A stretch of DNA of 64,000 bases from Podarcis raffonei (Eukaryota > Chordata > Lepidosauria > Squamata > Lacertidae). The notes below the pieces were generated by a model. It did not search any database. It was not told the DNA's origin and was given only the letters and a program-made list of their open reading frames with translations. Each line of letters opens with the position of its first letter. Within the stretch, counting starts at the first letter, position 1. Of the stretch, positions 21,940 to 33,179 are shown piece by piece. The DNA is taken from NCBI RefSeq assembly GCF_027172205.1, contig NC_070606.1:95862534-95926533 (forward strand), given 5' to 3'. Position numbers and translations under genes: made by a program.

Positions 21940-22940
21940 CTGAGATCTTTCCTGCCATGGACTGGCTGGAAGCAGAGGAGTGGTGGGAGGCACCAGCTGG
22001 GGAACCCCTGAGGGAACCCCCAAGGAAAGAAGGCTGAGAGTCAGGGGATTGGTGGTAGGGTGACAATGAGTGGGCAGAGGAAGAAAAGGGAGCAGACGGG
22101 GAGGAGGAGGTATCAGCAGCTGAAGAGACAACAGAAGGGGTCTGTGGCAGGGAGCAGTCCAGAATCAGAGGCTGGAAAGGAGGAGGGTCAAGAGGCAGAG
22201 ATGAAGGAGGCTGCTGAAGAACCCAGGGGGGTCTCACACCCTCGTCTCCTGCAAGAAGAGGAGAGATGGACTCTCCCACATGGGTAATGTGGGCAACCAA
22301 ATGGGGTGATTTGCCCTAAAGGGGAGAAATGGAGATCAGACTATTTAAGCCCACTTCGTACCATACTGCACACTCACCTCTACTCATTTTATAGTGTGGG
22401 CTCTGCTGTTGACTTCTTTGAGGGGACTGAGTAGGAATATATATATATATATATATATATATGGGGTGACACTAATTGGCCTGTGTCACATCTTTTTTGC
22501 CTACTTCACATCATTGAGTGTCATCTGTGTGACTGGAGTAGTGTTTGGTTAGAATTTAGCTCCAGGTGGGTGAGTGGATTTTGGATAATATCTGACTAAT
22601 ATTGGAGCCAGCGCGGTGTTCAGGCCTCTCAGGTGCATCTGGGTCAATGCTCATCAATGGGGCCACGTTGTGCAAGACAGGTTCAGATACCAAATAAACA
22701 GGGAGCATGCAATAAACAGAGAGGAGTTTCCAAGGGCCTTGAGCAGCTGGCAGCTAGCTCAGAAAGATGGGAGAGGTTAAATCCTTCCTTCAATCCATTC
22801 ACCTCCTGGACCTCATTGGTTTTGGTTAATTTGGTTGAATTATTCCGATTGCAAATTCTATTGTTGTTATATTTTAATAAATATAACCAGTTAGCCACCT
22901 TTCTGGTCTTGAGTCTTCTTGGGTGTGTTGGCAATTAACC
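21940..22940 (+). mobile_element. LTR-type element remnant with acidic reading frame
   Basis: Fossil. The first part encodes an acidic frame (LEAEEWWEAPAGEPLREPP), related to the minus-strand frame at 24495-25034. Then come a TATA-like TATTTAAGCC near 22342 and an AATAAA near 22877 followed by a CTTGAGTCTTCTTGGG stretch, an LTR-like order. Broken; family not certain, possibly Ty3/Gypsy. Confidence 0.45.
22437..22462 (+). repeat. (AT)n microsatellite
   Basis: About 13 AT units inside the LTR-like segment. Confidence 0.95.
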
Positions 22941-22947
22941 ATTAGTA

Positions 22948-23102
22948 CAGTGGTACCTTGGTTCTCAAACTTAATCCATTCCGGGAGTCCCTTCGACTCC
23001 TGAAACCATTCAAAAACCAAGGAACAACTTCCAGTTGGCTGCAGGAACTTCCTGCAGTCAAGCGGAAGCTGTGTTGGATGATCAGCTTCCAAAAATCATT
23101 TG
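22948..23102 (+). mobile_element. Tc1/mariner-type miniature element, truncated
   Basis: Left end CAGTGGTACCTTGGTTCTCA follows TA at 22946-22947. The right end is missing and the sequence passes directly into a 5'-truncated SINE. Confidence 0.7.
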
Positions 23103-23350
23103 CATACCTAGCAATTCGAAAGCACATCAAAGTGCAAGTAAATAAATAGGTACCGCTCTGGTGGGAAGGTAAACAGTGTTTCTGTGCGCTGCTCTGGTTT
23201 TGCCAGAAGCGGCTTAGTCATGCTGGTCACATGACCCGGAAAAACTGTCTGCGGACAAACGTCGGCCAGTAAAGTGAGATGAGCGCTGCAACCCCAGAGT
23301 CGTTTGCGACTGGACTTAACTGTCAGGGGTCCTTTACCCTTACCTTTTAA
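23103..23350 (+). mobile_element. Squamate tRNA-derived SINE (Squam-type), 5'-truncated
   Basis: Body matches the full copies at 33953 and 52961: GCAATTCGAAAGCACATCAA, TAGGTACCGCTC, GGTAAACAGTG, CACATGACCCGGAA and the CCTTTACCCTTACCTTTT tail. Confidence 0.85.
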
Positions 23351-23689
23351 ACAACTCAACACCTTGAAGAAACTATACTTCCTATTATTCTGTGGGGGAA
23401 TCCATGACCGTTGGTGCAGGTGGTGCCTGGTACTGAACTTGCACTTTATGCAGCTCATGAACCAACATCCTTCACATGGATAAATAAGGAAGCATTTCCT
23501 TCTATGCAGCGGAAACCAAACAGTCTGCACTTGAAGAATAATAAGTTGCTAGCATCCGATAGATAAGAAACCTGGGAATATAATAATTATACGATGATAT
23601 CTGATGTGAATTAGCCTACAAATATGGCACACAGGTAAAGCTTGTTGATTAATGCAATATGGATGACTCAAGACCTAGCAAACCTCTCC

Positions 23690-24440
23690 AAACACAATGC
23701 TAGAGCAGGGTCATTGGCAGGTGCATAATGGCAGTGGCAGGTGAAGGGAGGGCCACAATAATGACACAGGAGACAGGTATTGGGTTGTATTAGGCCACAT
23801 CGTGATTGATTGCAGGAAAGAGTAGGTTTGGCTAAGGCATTGGGCGCGTATCCTGCATCAGGCAGCCCGCCTGCTATCTGATAGGAACTTGTGTTGGGGA
23901 GTCACCCCCAACGTGAATTGAATGGCACAATCCCACACAGGCTGCCATTGGGAGAGGTGTTTTGGTCCATTGGTCTCCCAGAGTCACCCCTCCTGGACCC
24001 ACCTAACTAGGTACCCCTGTGGCTAAGGGTGCAACCCAATGCCTTTTTTTGCCAAAGTTGTGAAAACCTACAAGCTGGTCAATTTGCTTGCAGGATTAAA
24101 TTCCTCCCTGGCCCCAAATGTGCTGACCAAATAAACCATAGCAAGGTCCATAGGTAACGTGCCCGCTTCCCCCTCAGACAGGCCCCTAAGGACTGGGTGG
24201 GTGGGGAAATCCCAGAATGATTGGCTAACAGGGCGGCCAACACCTGGCCACCCCCTTAAATGCTTGCAGCCCCCAAGCCCCAGCCCTCAATTGGCTGAGC
24301 AGGCAATGCCCGCCCTTACCTGAGGGCCCGATGCAGCCAGAGGTGAGCAGTGCAAGCCATTCCCTCCCCTGGCTGCGCCAGAAGATGGCAGCCTTCCTGA
24401 ACCCACCATGGCCGTGCCATATGACAGTGGCCGCCCATCC
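23690..24440 (-). mobile_element. LTR- or DIRS-type retroelement terminal fragment
   Basis: Fossil. Its reverse complement matches 29530-30240 in several blocks (CCTTGCTATGG, CAATGCCT-AGCCAA, AATCAAT...GTGGCC). The second copy shows an AATAAA in the block. A TTTAAG box lies upstream in the reverse orientation. Diverged and incomplete; class uncertain between LTR and DIRS. Confidence 0.45.
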
Positions 24441-24449
24441 GGAGTCTCA

Positions 24450-25034
24450 GGTGAGTGGATAGAACGGAGACTTGGAGACTCATAAGTCAGTTTTTTATTC
24501 AAGAAAATAGTATACAAGCAGAATGCCCACAGGCATGGCTGCCCTCAGTGGCAATGTTGCCAAGACTTGGCCCCTCCTGCTTCCTCCTAAATCCACTCCT
24601 CTGGATGTTTCCCAAGCAAGCATAAACTCTGGTGGGAAGGGTCCCCCTTGGGCTTTCTGAGCCTTCTGTTCAGCTACATGCAAAGACCTGCATGACATTG
24701 GAGTCAAAGGAGGAGGTGGGACCAGGTAGCTGCTGAGAAGCTGTTTCAGCTTTTCGGTTGCAGCTTCTTCCTCTTCTCTTTGAGGTCCAGGACCTGAGGT
24801 GCCTTCCTCTGCACCCTGCCCTGCCTTTGAAGGATTTTCTTCCTCTGGCTCTTCTCTTTCCCTTGAGCCTGTTGCTTCTTCTGCCTCCCAGACTCCCTCC
24901 TCCTCTGACATGTCTTCAGAGTCCCACCACCACAATCCTGGCTGTGAGTCTTCCTCCTCTGCTGCTTCTCTAAGGTGTTCCCTGGCTGGTGCCTCCAACC
25001 ACTCCTCTTCATCCAGAAAGTCCCTGGCACACAA
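24450..25034 (-). mobile_element. LTR-like fragment with a 179-residue acidic reading frame
   Basis: Fossil. Minus-strand frame (24495-25034) is Glu-rich (FLDEEEWLEAPAREHLREAA) and related to 21940-22310. It is followed by GAATAAAAAACTG and a CT-rich stretch, as in an LTR R-U5. Not called a host gene because a diverged copy exists 2.5 kb away in a repeat context. Confidence 0.45.
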
Positions 25035-25299
25035 CCATGAGAAATTATTATTAGCTGTTAAAAATAAATTACATCAGCAGTCACGGGTAATTGCGACACA
25101 GAAAAATATCTGCTTCAAAAACAATTGTATTCTCAAATGAATTCTTCGCTGGGGGTTCACTATAAAACCCTTGATGATTGTGAAAATATTTTTGTAGACT
25201 TCACTTGACAATACAAAAGACTTGAAACAGAATCCAAGACTCTGTGTAATAAAACAAAAGGGTGGACTATTTTTTCCTTCAGTTACTAGATATTACAAG

Positions 25300-25582
25300 A
25301 TGTTTTCTGCTGCTCCAGAGAAGCGGACACGGAGCAATGGATCCAAACTACAAGAAAGAAGATTCCACCTAAACATTAGGAAGAACTTCCTGACAGTAAG
25401 AGCTGTTCGACAGTGGAATTTGCTGCCAAGGAGTGTGGTGGAGTCTCCTTCTTTGGAGGTCTTTAAGCAGAGGCTTGACAACCATATGTCAGGAGTGCTC
25501 TGATGGTGTTTCCTGCTTGGCAGGGAGTTGGACTCGATGGCCCTTGTGGTCTCTTCCAACTCTATGATTCTATGATTCTATG
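25300..25582 (+). mobile_element. CR1 LINE 3' end
   Basis: Encodes [20 protein letters not shown] through HMSGVL, then the CR1 3' UTR (GGGAGTTGGACTCGATGGCC) and ATTCTATG repeats. Severely 5'-truncated, very similar to the other young copies. Confidence 0.95.
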
Positions 25583-26500
25583 AAGACTCACTTCAAAAAA
25601 ATGGTTTCACTTGGGCACGCCTTTAATTCTTGAGCAGATTAAGGCCTTTTTTTAAAAAAAAACCACAACAAAAAAACCACAACCCTTTCTGGTACTGTAT
25701 GATATCTGAGAAGGAAATACTTAAGTCATGAGTTAAAAATAAAGAAATTGAGATATATACATACACCTGTACAACTGAGATCTGGGCTACCATAAAAAAT
25801 TGACCTTGAGGCGCCCCAAAGGGCTACTTCAGCATTTCCCTATTAAACTATTTTATTTTAGAGGATGATATGTGCCTATAAATCTGGGCGCGGAATCTGG
25901 CTACCAACCAGGACGTCTTGTGATCTTTGCCTAAGAGGAGAGAATTAAGTTGTCTGAAAGATTGGCGAACCTCTTCAGCAAAGGATCAATGGTGTCTCTA
26001 CGGATCTCAACATAAAAGTCAAACTCTGTACATTTGGATATGGCTGAATGCACCACAAGACACCATAAGCCTTAAGGAAAGTTTCTAGAAATTTATCTTT
26101 AGAAGGCATTTAATACCAAAGTGTATTAATTGCATATACTCAGCAGTTGATAGCTTTTGTTAGAGGTGTAAAATGCCTCTGTCGATTCACTACATATCTT
26201 TCGGAAATGTCCCCAAATAACAACATTCTGACCTGATGTTATCAAGGAAATATACTACTAAGTGGGCCTTCTTTTTGGCTAAATTAAGATAGTAGTATTG
26301 ACAAATGATGGAGAGATGACCCTTATTTATTAAGTGCAGCCATAATAACCATTGCCTACAACTGGGGCAAAAAATATAGAGGACTTTATTGAATAGAGTT
26401 AGGGAATATAGCATAAATGCTAAAATGACAAATCTGATTCGGGGTAGTGGGGCTATGTAAGAATATGATTGCTTTGTTGAAAAAGTAACCTTTTTAATTA
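25583..26500. other. Intergenic, no element assigned
   Basis: A-rich runs near 25650; the rest may be an old LINE on the plus strand (26180-26470), but no motif was firm enough to name it. Confidence 0.35.
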
Positions 26501-26710
26501 TCGTATTTTTCGCACTATAAGACACACCAGACCACAAGATGCACCTAGTTTTTGGAGGAGGAAAACAAGAAAAAAAAATATTCTGAATCCCAGATGCCAG
26601 AACAGCAAGAGGGATCTGGCTTCTGGGATAGCCTCTTGCTGTCTTGGCTTATGGGATAGCTGTGCGCAGCCTCCCCCAGGCAGGGGGATGAAGGCTGTAC
26701 AGTATTGCTA
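26501..26710 (+). mobile_element. Miniature DNA transposon, CCGTATTTTTCGC family, 3' end lost
   Basis: Begins TCGTATTTTTCGCACTATAA after TA, as in the element at 5747, and shares the interior CCAGAACAGCAAGAGGGAT. The right inverted repeat is not recognisable. Confidence 0.65.
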
Positions 26711-27271
26711 TAATGAAGTACAAGAAAATCTGAATCTATGTTTTGCTGGGAATGCTGTGAGAGTTTTATTTACTCTGTTAAATGCATTGCTCTTCTTTTG
26801 CTTTATTTCTTTTTTCCCTTCCCCCTCATCTCTCTTTTTTTTCATTTTCTCTTCTTCTCATTAAATCCACATGCAGCAGGGTTTCTGCGAACCTCACATC
26901 ATCAGGAGGAGGGAGATCAAAGAGGAAATTAAGGGTTCCACAAAGACCGAATTAGTGATTTGAGCCCCAAAGTAGCTGTTGATCTTCTTGAGCTAAAGCT
27001 TACTGGAACCACAAGACAAAGCTATGTGGACAACTGCATGGTGCGGTGGTGGAGCTTTGGGGGACTGTGTACCATATCCTCCAACATTCCTCAGATAAAA
27101 ATAGGGAGATTCTATTCTACATCTGTATCACTGCTGGGGAGGGGGCTTTTTAAAATTGATCTCCAATATTACATTTTTACATAGTTCTTACTGTATATGT
27201 GGATGTTTGCTGTAAACTCACTTTTATGAATACCGTTGTACAAATATTTTTCTTAAATATTTTTCTCAAAT
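26711..27271. other. Intergenic, no element assigned
   Basis: Pyrimidine-rich stretch at 26800-26870. A phrase near 26865-26890 (AAATCCACATGCAGCAGGG) recurs at 34450, so part is repetitive. Confidence 0.3.
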
Positions 27272-28990
27272 AAAACATAATCATGAGGAGGGTTTTCACA
27301 TATTAAGTAGCCACCCCTAGGCTTGTGGAGGACAGGATCTAGAATTAGCCTACTTTGAAAGCAGTGTGTTGAGGACAAGCATGAAGAATTCTGGTTTGAG
27401 GGGGGAAATATTAAATAAATAAAGTTTAAATAAAACATGGTTGGACTTCTGGGTCTTCTCTTGACGTTGGGTCCCCGGCAAATGTCCCCAACTTGCCACC
27501 CTATGGAGTTGGCCCTGGATATTCAATTAAGCTTTACTCAGAGTAGAACCATTGAAATTAATAGACATGACTGACTTGGGGCCCTTAATTTGAATGGGCC
27601 ATTTCTGAGTAAAACTTGCTTGTATACCACCCTATAAAACCATTTCTAAAATCATACAGTTGTTACTGAGTAAAATGATAGGGTTACATGCATTAGCTTT
27701 TTTAAATAAGGTGCCTAAATATCAAAATACTAGGTGCTTTTCTGATTTTGGATGGCAACTTATTTCAGATGGCTGGAGCTGCGGTACTAAAAGCCCAATT
27801 TCTATGCATACTAAGTATAGAAAATGCACTGGTCAGGCAGGGAGATAGGGAAACTTGTAGGTTAAAGCAGAAGTAAAGCTGTTGCTAGGGAGTGGGGAGA
27901 AGCATCTAGGAAGCTCTTTTCCAGGTGACAGGTCACCCCAATATTTCCTTTTCCTCTTCACTGCTTTACAGTGGCATTTTCCCCACCTACACAGGTAAAG
28001 TGGCTCAGGAGGAAGAGAAGCCTGGCTGACAGACTGCCCTTACATCCTGGAAAGAGATAACCATTCTCATCCACATGATACACAGGTCACGTGGAATCCA
28101 CTGAGAAGTGGCACCAGAACTGGCCTTGCCACCAAGAGCCAATGCCAGGACCAAACTAGACATGGCAGCAGGCAGCTCCATCTCATGTTTTCCCTAACTA
28201 TTCACAGGGATGGGAGGGCCTAACTCTCACGGAAAAGGCATCCCAGGGGAAAGGCGAGACTTATGGCAGTTTGCATTCTTTTTCTCTCTGCTTCTGCTTC
28301 GTTTTGGCAGGCCATGGTGTGTGTGAAAAGTCAGCAATGGCCTTATTCTGGAGGCATGTTAAAAGTCCTCCAAGCCCTTTGCAAAGAGGAAAGCAAAGAG
28401 GAGGTTAATAAAAATCAAGGAAAAAAGTCTTCCTTTTGGTTTTGTAGTACAGGGGAAACTCGGTTTTCTAACATAATCTGTTCAACTTTCAAAACATTCC
28501 AAAACCAAAAACTCAATACGGAAGCCTCAAAAAGAAAAATTAATACAGAAAACTCAATACAGAAGCCTCCTTGGAAGTTCAACTTCCGAGGAATGTTCGA
28601 AAATGGAAGCATTTATTTCCGGGTTTACCCAGGTTTACGCCATTCAAGTTCCAAAACGTTTGAAAACCGAGGTTCCACTGTATCTTAAACCCACACTTAA
28701 GTGAGCAATTAGGTACTGTGTCATTAATTTCCAGAGATGTTGCCCTGTTAATCTTTTTGTAGCATCATCAAAGAGCCTTGGGATACTTTAAAAGTGGGTC
28801 ATCATGCACCTGCATGAGATGTGCAGTCCCGAATTGTTACAACAGGGCACAGTACCCTTCTGATCTGAAAAAACAAAACAAAAAACACACACAACACATT
28901 CCTACGTTTGTTCTGAAAACATTCCATTGATACCTGGGTGTAAGCGTTACTTGCAAGAGCTACTGAATACAGAGGGAGGTGCACAGCAGT
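27272..28990 (+). repeat. Spacer block, copy A (second copy at 47769-49133)
   Basis: About 1.4-1.7 kb shared in direct orientation with 47769-49133 at roughly mid-90s percent identity by eye. Copy A carries two extra segments: a 231-bp miniature transposon at 28450-28680 and about 90 bp near 28793-28885. It also has 23 bp missing from copy B near 27915. A short plus-strand frame (28263 on) is shared but has no known relative. Confidence 0.88.
28450..28680 (+). mobile_element. Tc1/mariner-type miniature element with paralogous empty site
   Basis: 231 bp, ends CAGGGGAAACTCGGTTTTC and GAAAACCGAGGTTCCACTG, TA on both sides (28448-28449, 28681-28682). The other copy of the block reads GTAGTATCTTAAA with a single TA at 48922-48923, which defines the insertion exactly. 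Confidence 0.95.
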
Positions 28991-29529
28991 GATGAGAGAA
29001 GCACCTCAGCGAGAGTAGCTGGGGCCATATGAAGTGAGAGAAGGAGGGATGGACTGCAGTCAGGATAAGCTCCTGTAATTCCTTGTCCAGCTGCCGCCGC
29101 TTTCCTCCTACAGCTTGTCAGAGGTTCACTTCAGCCAGCAGTGAACCTGACTGCTTTCCTTGCCAGTACCTCTCCCTTTCCCTTTCAGTCCTTTTGAGTT
29201 GCATATGCACAAATTTCAGTGGCGCAATGTAACGCCAAAATCCAGCGCCCCTCTCTTCTTGCCATCCATTGCACAAAATAGTGGTGGCACCTGTTGGGCT
29301 GCCCCAGAAGCTACGTGCCTTGTGCCACAGATATCTGAGCACCATAACCCTGAAGCAAGCACATCACACACAGCCAGCTGGGCTGCTGAGCCTGAGCAAT
29401 CACTTTCTGACAGTCTCAACCGCAAGGCTGGTTATTCCCAGTCTAAGCTCAAGATAAGGGAAGTCCGGGGACATACCTTGAGCTAAAATATAGCAAAGAC
29501 TCTCCTCCCTGGAAGAGAGGGGAGTGGTT
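28991..29529. other. Intergenic, no element assigned
   Basis: Mixed-sequence spacer with no recognised coding or repeat signature on either strand. Confidence 0.35.
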
Positions 29530-30240
29530 GTGGGCGGGAGCCCGAGCTCCGCCCCTGGCCGGGGGCCTTAGCCCCCACCCCTCCTCACCTGACTGGTGCC
29601 CACGCCCACCGGAGGCAGCCAACCAGGTGTCTCCGGGGGGCGTGTTTAGCAGCTTAATGCTGCGGCTCCAGCTCCGCCTCCTCCTCAGTCGTCGTCGTCC
29701 CGCAGCGAGTCACCCACCCTCCACTCCCATTTAGCTCAGGGTCTAGGTTTTTTGGCCTTGCTATGGACCTTAGGTTGGTCGCCCCGGTTGTCTGGGGGGC
29801 CTGGTAGGAATTTTTCCATTTGGCATTAGGCTTTTTGGTTTTTTCGCCTACCTCGTAGCAATCGTCACAACTTTTGTGGTATTGGTGGGTAGGTTAGGCA
29901 TTGGATTCATGTGTGTCAAGGGCTAGGTGTGGCCATCGCCTATGCTATCTACCGTGGGTTATTCCGTTAAAGGAATCTGGCGGTCGTGTATTCCGTCCGA
30001 TGCCTGCTTGGCGGGAGGCCATGGCACGACCCTCGGTGACATCAGGGGTGAGCCTATAGTTGGATTAGCATCAACAGGCTCCACCTACTGGTGAATAAAC
30101 CCACCTCCTATAGTCATCCAATGCCTAAGCCAATACCTTTTCACTGCTGTAATCAATAAAGTTGTGGCCTTTTCTTGCCCATTAACCTTATATCACGTGT
30201 CCTTGTGTGTTTATTTCACATAGCGGGGGTCAGGCCCTCG
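29530..30240 (+). mobile_element. LTR- or DIRS-type retroelement terminal fragment, GC-rich
   Basis: Fossil. GC-rich leader (29530-29720), T-rich middle, AATAAA near 30157 followed by GTTGTGGCC and a GT-rich run. Shares blocks with the reverse complement of 23690-24440. Not coding. Incomplete or solo. Confidence 0.5.
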
Positions 30241-30329
30241 ATCCACAACCACTCTATATCCAATTGTGAGAATGACTGGCTTAGGCATGCTTTGTCCATG
30301 CATATTCTCAGCCAATCTTCTTCTTCTTT

Positions 30330-30430
30330 GGCAATCACTCGTAGCCGAGTAAGATTGTCTTCCAAAACAGGGTTTTAGCATCCACACAACATGACCAGTC
30401 CAACAAAGTTGATGTTGAAGAATCATTGCT
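30330..30430 (-). mobile_element. Ingi-like LINE fragment
   Basis: Minus-strand frame MILQHQLCWTGHVVWM equals the C-terminal block of the other copies ([16 protein letters not shown]). Confidence 0.8.
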
Positions 30431-30529
30431 TCAACACTGTTCCAACAGAAAAAAACGATGCTTTTGTGTACTTGCTAGGATAGTATAAATGCTTTTGTAT
30501 TTTGTGTGTTCATAATACTAATATAATCA

Positions 30530-31070
30530 TTTATTATTCCTACCCCACCCATCTGGTTGGGTTTCCCCAGCCACTCTGGGGGGCTTCCAACAGAAGGTTA
30601 AAATTACATTAAAACATCAGTCATTAAAAGCTTCCCTAAACAGGGCTGCCTTCAGATGTCTTCTAAATGTCATATAGTTGTTTATTTCTTTGACATCTGA
30701 TGGGAGGGTGTTCCACAGGGTGGGCACCACTACTGAGAAGGCCCTCTGCTTGTTGTTGTTGTTGTTGTTGTTTAAGTCGTTTAGTCGTGTCCGACTCTTC
30801 GTGACCCCATGGACCAGAGCACGCCAGGCACTCCTGTCTTCCACTGCCTCCCGCAGTTTGGTCAGGCTCATGTTTATAGCTTTGAGAACACTGTCTCTCT
30901 GCTTGGTTCCCTGTAACTTCACTTCTCACAGTGAAGGAGCTGCCAGAAGGCCCTCAGTGCTGGACCTCAGTGTCCGGGTAGAACGGTGGGAGTGGAGACG
31001 CGCCTTCAGGTATACAGGACCAAAGCTGTTTAAGGCTTTAAAGGTCAGCACTCAGTCTTTGGGAAACATC
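30530..31070 (-). mobile_element. L2 LINE 3' end, antisense, split by a Bov-B
   Basis: Left end is the L2 tail (CCCACCCATCTGGTTGGG, CAGCCACTCTGGG). Minus-strand frame includes FSVVVPTLWNTLPSDVKEIN and HLKAALFREAF. The Bov-B at 30753-30896 interrupts it. Confidence 0.88.
30753..30896 (-). mobile_element. Bov-B LINE 3' end with 9-bp target duplication
   Basis: 144 bp: GTT tail at left, then GTTTAGTCGTGTCCGACTC and CATGGACCAGAGCACGCCAG. Flanked by CTCTGCTTG (30744-30752 and 30897-30905) within an L2. Confidence 0.92.
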
Positions 31071-31924
31071 CTATCAAGTCTGTATTCTGCAGGATCAAAT
31101 AAACTTTTTTCACCCTTCCACCCATTGTGTTTTATTGGCGTTGGAAAGACAGAGAGGAAGATCTTGCCTCCAGTAACATCACGTTGCCCTGCTTGGAAAA
31201 ATTGGGATTTGGTGGGACACAGTGTGAAAGCGTGGTTGCTAAGCAGTTTCTGTGGCTGCCAAGGAAGAAACAGGGCAGTTAACGATTATATTGTATGCTG
31301 ATTTGGGCCTGTGTACAGATCCTTCTTGAAAGTTTTGTCATTGCTTCTTGAAATGCTGTTGATTTGTCCTTTCTTAATGACATTTTTAGGAATTGTTCTG
31401 ATAACTGAGTGTGTGTTTGGAAGCACAAAGAAAATAATGAGCCAGGCCTTTGTGTTATGCAGCTCTGGTACTGAGGATTGCCCTCTGGTGCAAATATGTT
31501 GGAAATTCGCCAACTTACATCCTACAATGGGTGGGGACTGTGTAAGTTGCTGGAATGCAGAACTGTGACTGGGGGTGTGCAACAAGGAGAAAGATGAAGG
31601 CTTGAAGAAAACCTGAAGGACTGGAATTTTCTTGAAAGAAATAAGCTATAACTGTAATTGTTAAAAGTGTAATTGTCTTTTATCTTCTCTTTTAATTATG
31701 TGTGTTCTAATGCCTTCATTAACTTGTATGTAATTTCCACACTATAAGTGGATCTGCTCTGTTTCAGCACCCAGAAAAATGTCCTAACACTTGCAATCAG
31801 GAACCTTGATAGAGTTTCTGATTCTGGGCAGCCTCTAAAAACGTTGAAAATAAAACAAGTGAAGAAACACAAATTGAAGAGCAGCATCAGAATAAAACCA
31901 TATAAAGGAAATGAAACTGATTAT
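31071..31924. other. Intergenic, no element assigned
   Basis: An AATAAAC near 31098 after the L2 may mark an old retroelement end. Otherwise nothing recognised. Confidence 0.3.
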
Positions 31925-32345
31925 ACCTGAAGGAGTATCTCCACCCTCATTGTTCTGCCTGGACACTGAGGTCCAGCACCAAGGGCCTTCTGGCGGTTCC
32001 CTCACTGTGAGAAGTGAAGTTACAAGGAACCAGGCAGAGGGCCTTCTCAGTAGTGGCACCCGCCCTGTGGGACGTCCTCCCATCAGATGTCAAAGAGATA
32101 AACAACTACCTGACATTAATAATAATAATAATAATTTATTATTTGTACCCCGCCCATCTGGCTGGGTTTCCCCAGCCACTCTGGGCGGCTTCCAGAGACC
32201 TGAAGACATCTGAAGGCAGCCCTGTTTAGGGAAGCTTTTAATGTCTGGCATTTTAATGTATTTTTAATCTTTGTTGGAAGCTCCCCAGAGTGGCTGGGGA
32301 AACCCAGCCAGATGGGTAGGGTACAAATAAATTATTATTATTATT
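31925..32345 (+). mobile_element. L2 LINE 3' end containing an inverted L2 tail
   Basis: Plus-strand L2 C-terminus (32014 on: AFSVVAPALWDVLPSDVKEI) and 3' tail (GAGTGGCTGGGGAAACCCAG, 32287-32340). Between them, 32116-32193 is an L2 tail in the opposite orientation (AAT repeats, CTGGCTGGGTTTCCCCAGCC). The two tails can pair as a hairpin. Confidence 0.85.
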
Positions 32346-33179
32346 ATTAAAGATTACTGGGATAAAACAGTTTTCAAGGACTGTTTAAGGGTAGCAAGAA
32401 AGTAAGTCAAGCAGCGTTCAAGTGGAGGGCCACCACTGAAAAGGTCATTTGTCACTGAAACTCATGAATCTGACTGACCTTAGTGGTGTAGACTAGAGAG
32501 CAGAACATCTAAGCCTTGGAGGTTCTAAGGCCATCTTCAAGCCCAAGCTGATTTACATGGGAATGGGTAGCTAAGACCTGCCCTTGTAAGTGCCTGGCTG
32601 ACGTATTCAGCTATGCCATTGAAACCCTCATTAATCTCTGGCACAGGGACTCGTGCCCATCATATGTGCTTGACTCATTCCCCTTCATGGTTCAGTCAGT
32701 GTCAATAAGATTATTTTGATTTGCCTATGATTACTGCTTTACTGTGAAGTGGCACTTCCGCAATTGAAAGAGGCTTTTATTATGTTATTACACCTCTTTC
32801 ATCTGACCTCACATATTATAGATCAGATTACAATTTGCTATATTGATTTAAGGTAGTGCGCACCAGCTACAGGCCTTCTCGGGATGGCACAGGTTTCTTT
32901 TATCCTTCTAAATCTGGTTTCTGGGTTGCTTTGTGGATTGAAAGTGCCTCTTCCTCCTGGTTGAATTACTAGCACTGGGAGAAGGACAAAGGTAGGGAGG
33001 CCCAGATATCTCCTTGGGGCCTTTCCATGGCTATCAGTACTATAAACCATATTTGCTTTTCAGCTCCCTGTGTAGGTTTATGCTAGCTGACATGGAGATG
33101 AAGTGACTCCCTACCTACGTTATGGGTAGGTGCCAGAAGTTGGTTCTGGTAAACAATTAACTTATTGCAAAGGACTTTC

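Noticed and set aside
24495-25034. 179-residue Glu-rich frame as a host gene
   Set aside because: A diverged relative lies at 21940-22310 in a repeat context and an LTR-like polyadenylation region follows.
28263-28688. 141-residue frame in spacer block copy A
   Set aside because: The first part is shared with copy B only at the DNA level; the second part is inside a miniature transposon. No known domain.
29528-29734. CpG-island promoter of a host gene
   Set aside because: The GC-rich stretch is part of a retroelement terminal fragment with a second copy at 23690-24440; no exon follows.
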